DNA from: Chrysochromulina parva
Lineage: Eukaryota; Haptophyta; Prymnesiales; Chrysochromulinaceae
Reading direction: 5' to 3'
DNA length: 18,862 nucleotides
Assembly: GCA_002887195.1 (NCBI GenBank)
Contig: PJAB01000945.1
Coordinates: 1 to 18,862 of the forward strand
Positions within the stretch are counted from its first letter, which is position 1, and each line of letters opens with the position of its first letter. The position numbers and the translations under genes were made by a program. This document shows, piece after piece, positions 18,431-18,862 of the stretch. The notes below the pieces were generated by a model. It made no database searches, was not told the origin of the DNA, and worked only from the letters and a program-made list of their open reading frames with translations.

Positions 18431-18862
18431 TTGCTCGGTACCCCCAACTTTCCCCATCGCGCCCATTGGAGTGTGGCTCTTTTAGAGGGTCCCCGACCAC
18501 GCCCTGTTGGCCCCGGCTTGGGCCGAGTTGGGCCGTTGCGGCACGATCACCATGGTTTTGAGCGTTTAGCGCACACCTCTCCTGGCTCCTGATCGTGGCC
18601 TGGCGGCGCATGGGCGAGCGTGGGCGCTCCTTTGGCGGCGGCGCGTGCTTCCCTGGTCCCTGCTCGCCCATAGTCCCGCTCGCGGCGCCCTCCCGATGGC
18701 TCACCGTGTTGCCCTCGTCTTCGCCATGACACTGTGGTTAGCTGGTTACTCGACGCCGTCGCTCGTCACGCGACGGCGGCGTCGAGTGACTTATTTTGCG
18801 TTCCCTTTCGGGGGGCGCGCCAACGGGCGCGTCTACCGACAGTGCAGACAACGCCCCCAGCG
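18431..18862. other. Right end of window, no gene recognised
   Basis: No frame with protein-like character. The only structured feature seen is the strong hairpin at 18745-18790. This could be intronic or intergenic sequence of a gene lying beyond the window. Confidence 0.45.
18745..18790. repeat. Strong bulged hairpin
   Basis: Left arm ACTCGACGCCGTCGC (18748-18762), 7-base loop TCGTCAC, right arm 18770-18787 pairing as GCGAC, a 3-base GGC bulge, then GGCGTCGAGT. Pairing can extend outward by GTT against GAC with one wobble, giving up to 18 pairs. It is followed by an AT-rich TTATTTTG run. Confidence 0.75.

Overview
The window looks like nuclear DNA of a GC-rich unicellular eukaryote. It has long, almost intron-free reading frames rich in Ala, Pro and acidic residues. 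The proteins are purely eukaryotic: bromodomain, ATAD5-type AAA+, class II histone deacetylase, HECT E3 ligase and auxilin-type J domain. There is one short intron with a probable GC-AG boundary, and there are no bacterial operons or Shine-Dalgarno sites. A GC-rich alga (a haptophyte or similar) would fit, but the sequence alone does not fix the lineage.

Layout. 1-3999 (+): 5'-truncated gene joining the end of a bromodomain to an ATAD5/Elg1-like PCNA-unloader ATPase. 4592-6475 (+): class II histone deacetylase with all catalytic residues and a C-terminal Stc1-like zinc motif. 7338-8489 (-): unrecognised Ala/Pro-rich protein. 8678-9922 (+): J-domain protein of auxilin type, divergent from the previous gene across a short AT-rich spacer; its start-codon region is tandemly duplicated. 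10704-16728 (-): very large HECT ubiquitin ligase with ARM-like, Tudor/SH3-like, ankyrin and degenerate ZZ modules. It has one probable GC-AG intron and one unresolved frame change. 17192-18040 (-): histidine phosphatase (phosphoglycerate-mutase fold) with a hydrophobic N-terminus. 18041-18862: a 108-bp terminal-inverted-repeat element, a doubtful short ORF and a strong hairpin.

How they relate. The first two genes are adjacent, on the same strand, and both act on chromatin. One couples acetyl-lysine reading to clamp unloading; the other couples deacetylation to a zinc module known from heterochromatin assembly. The HECT ligase and J protein belong to protein quality control and regulation. 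This is a run of separate eukaryotic genes, not an operon. No CRISPR, tRNA, rRNA or recognisable transposase was found. The most noteworthy items are the two domain fusions, the multi-Tudor HECT ligase, the duplicated start region and the small inverted-repeat element.
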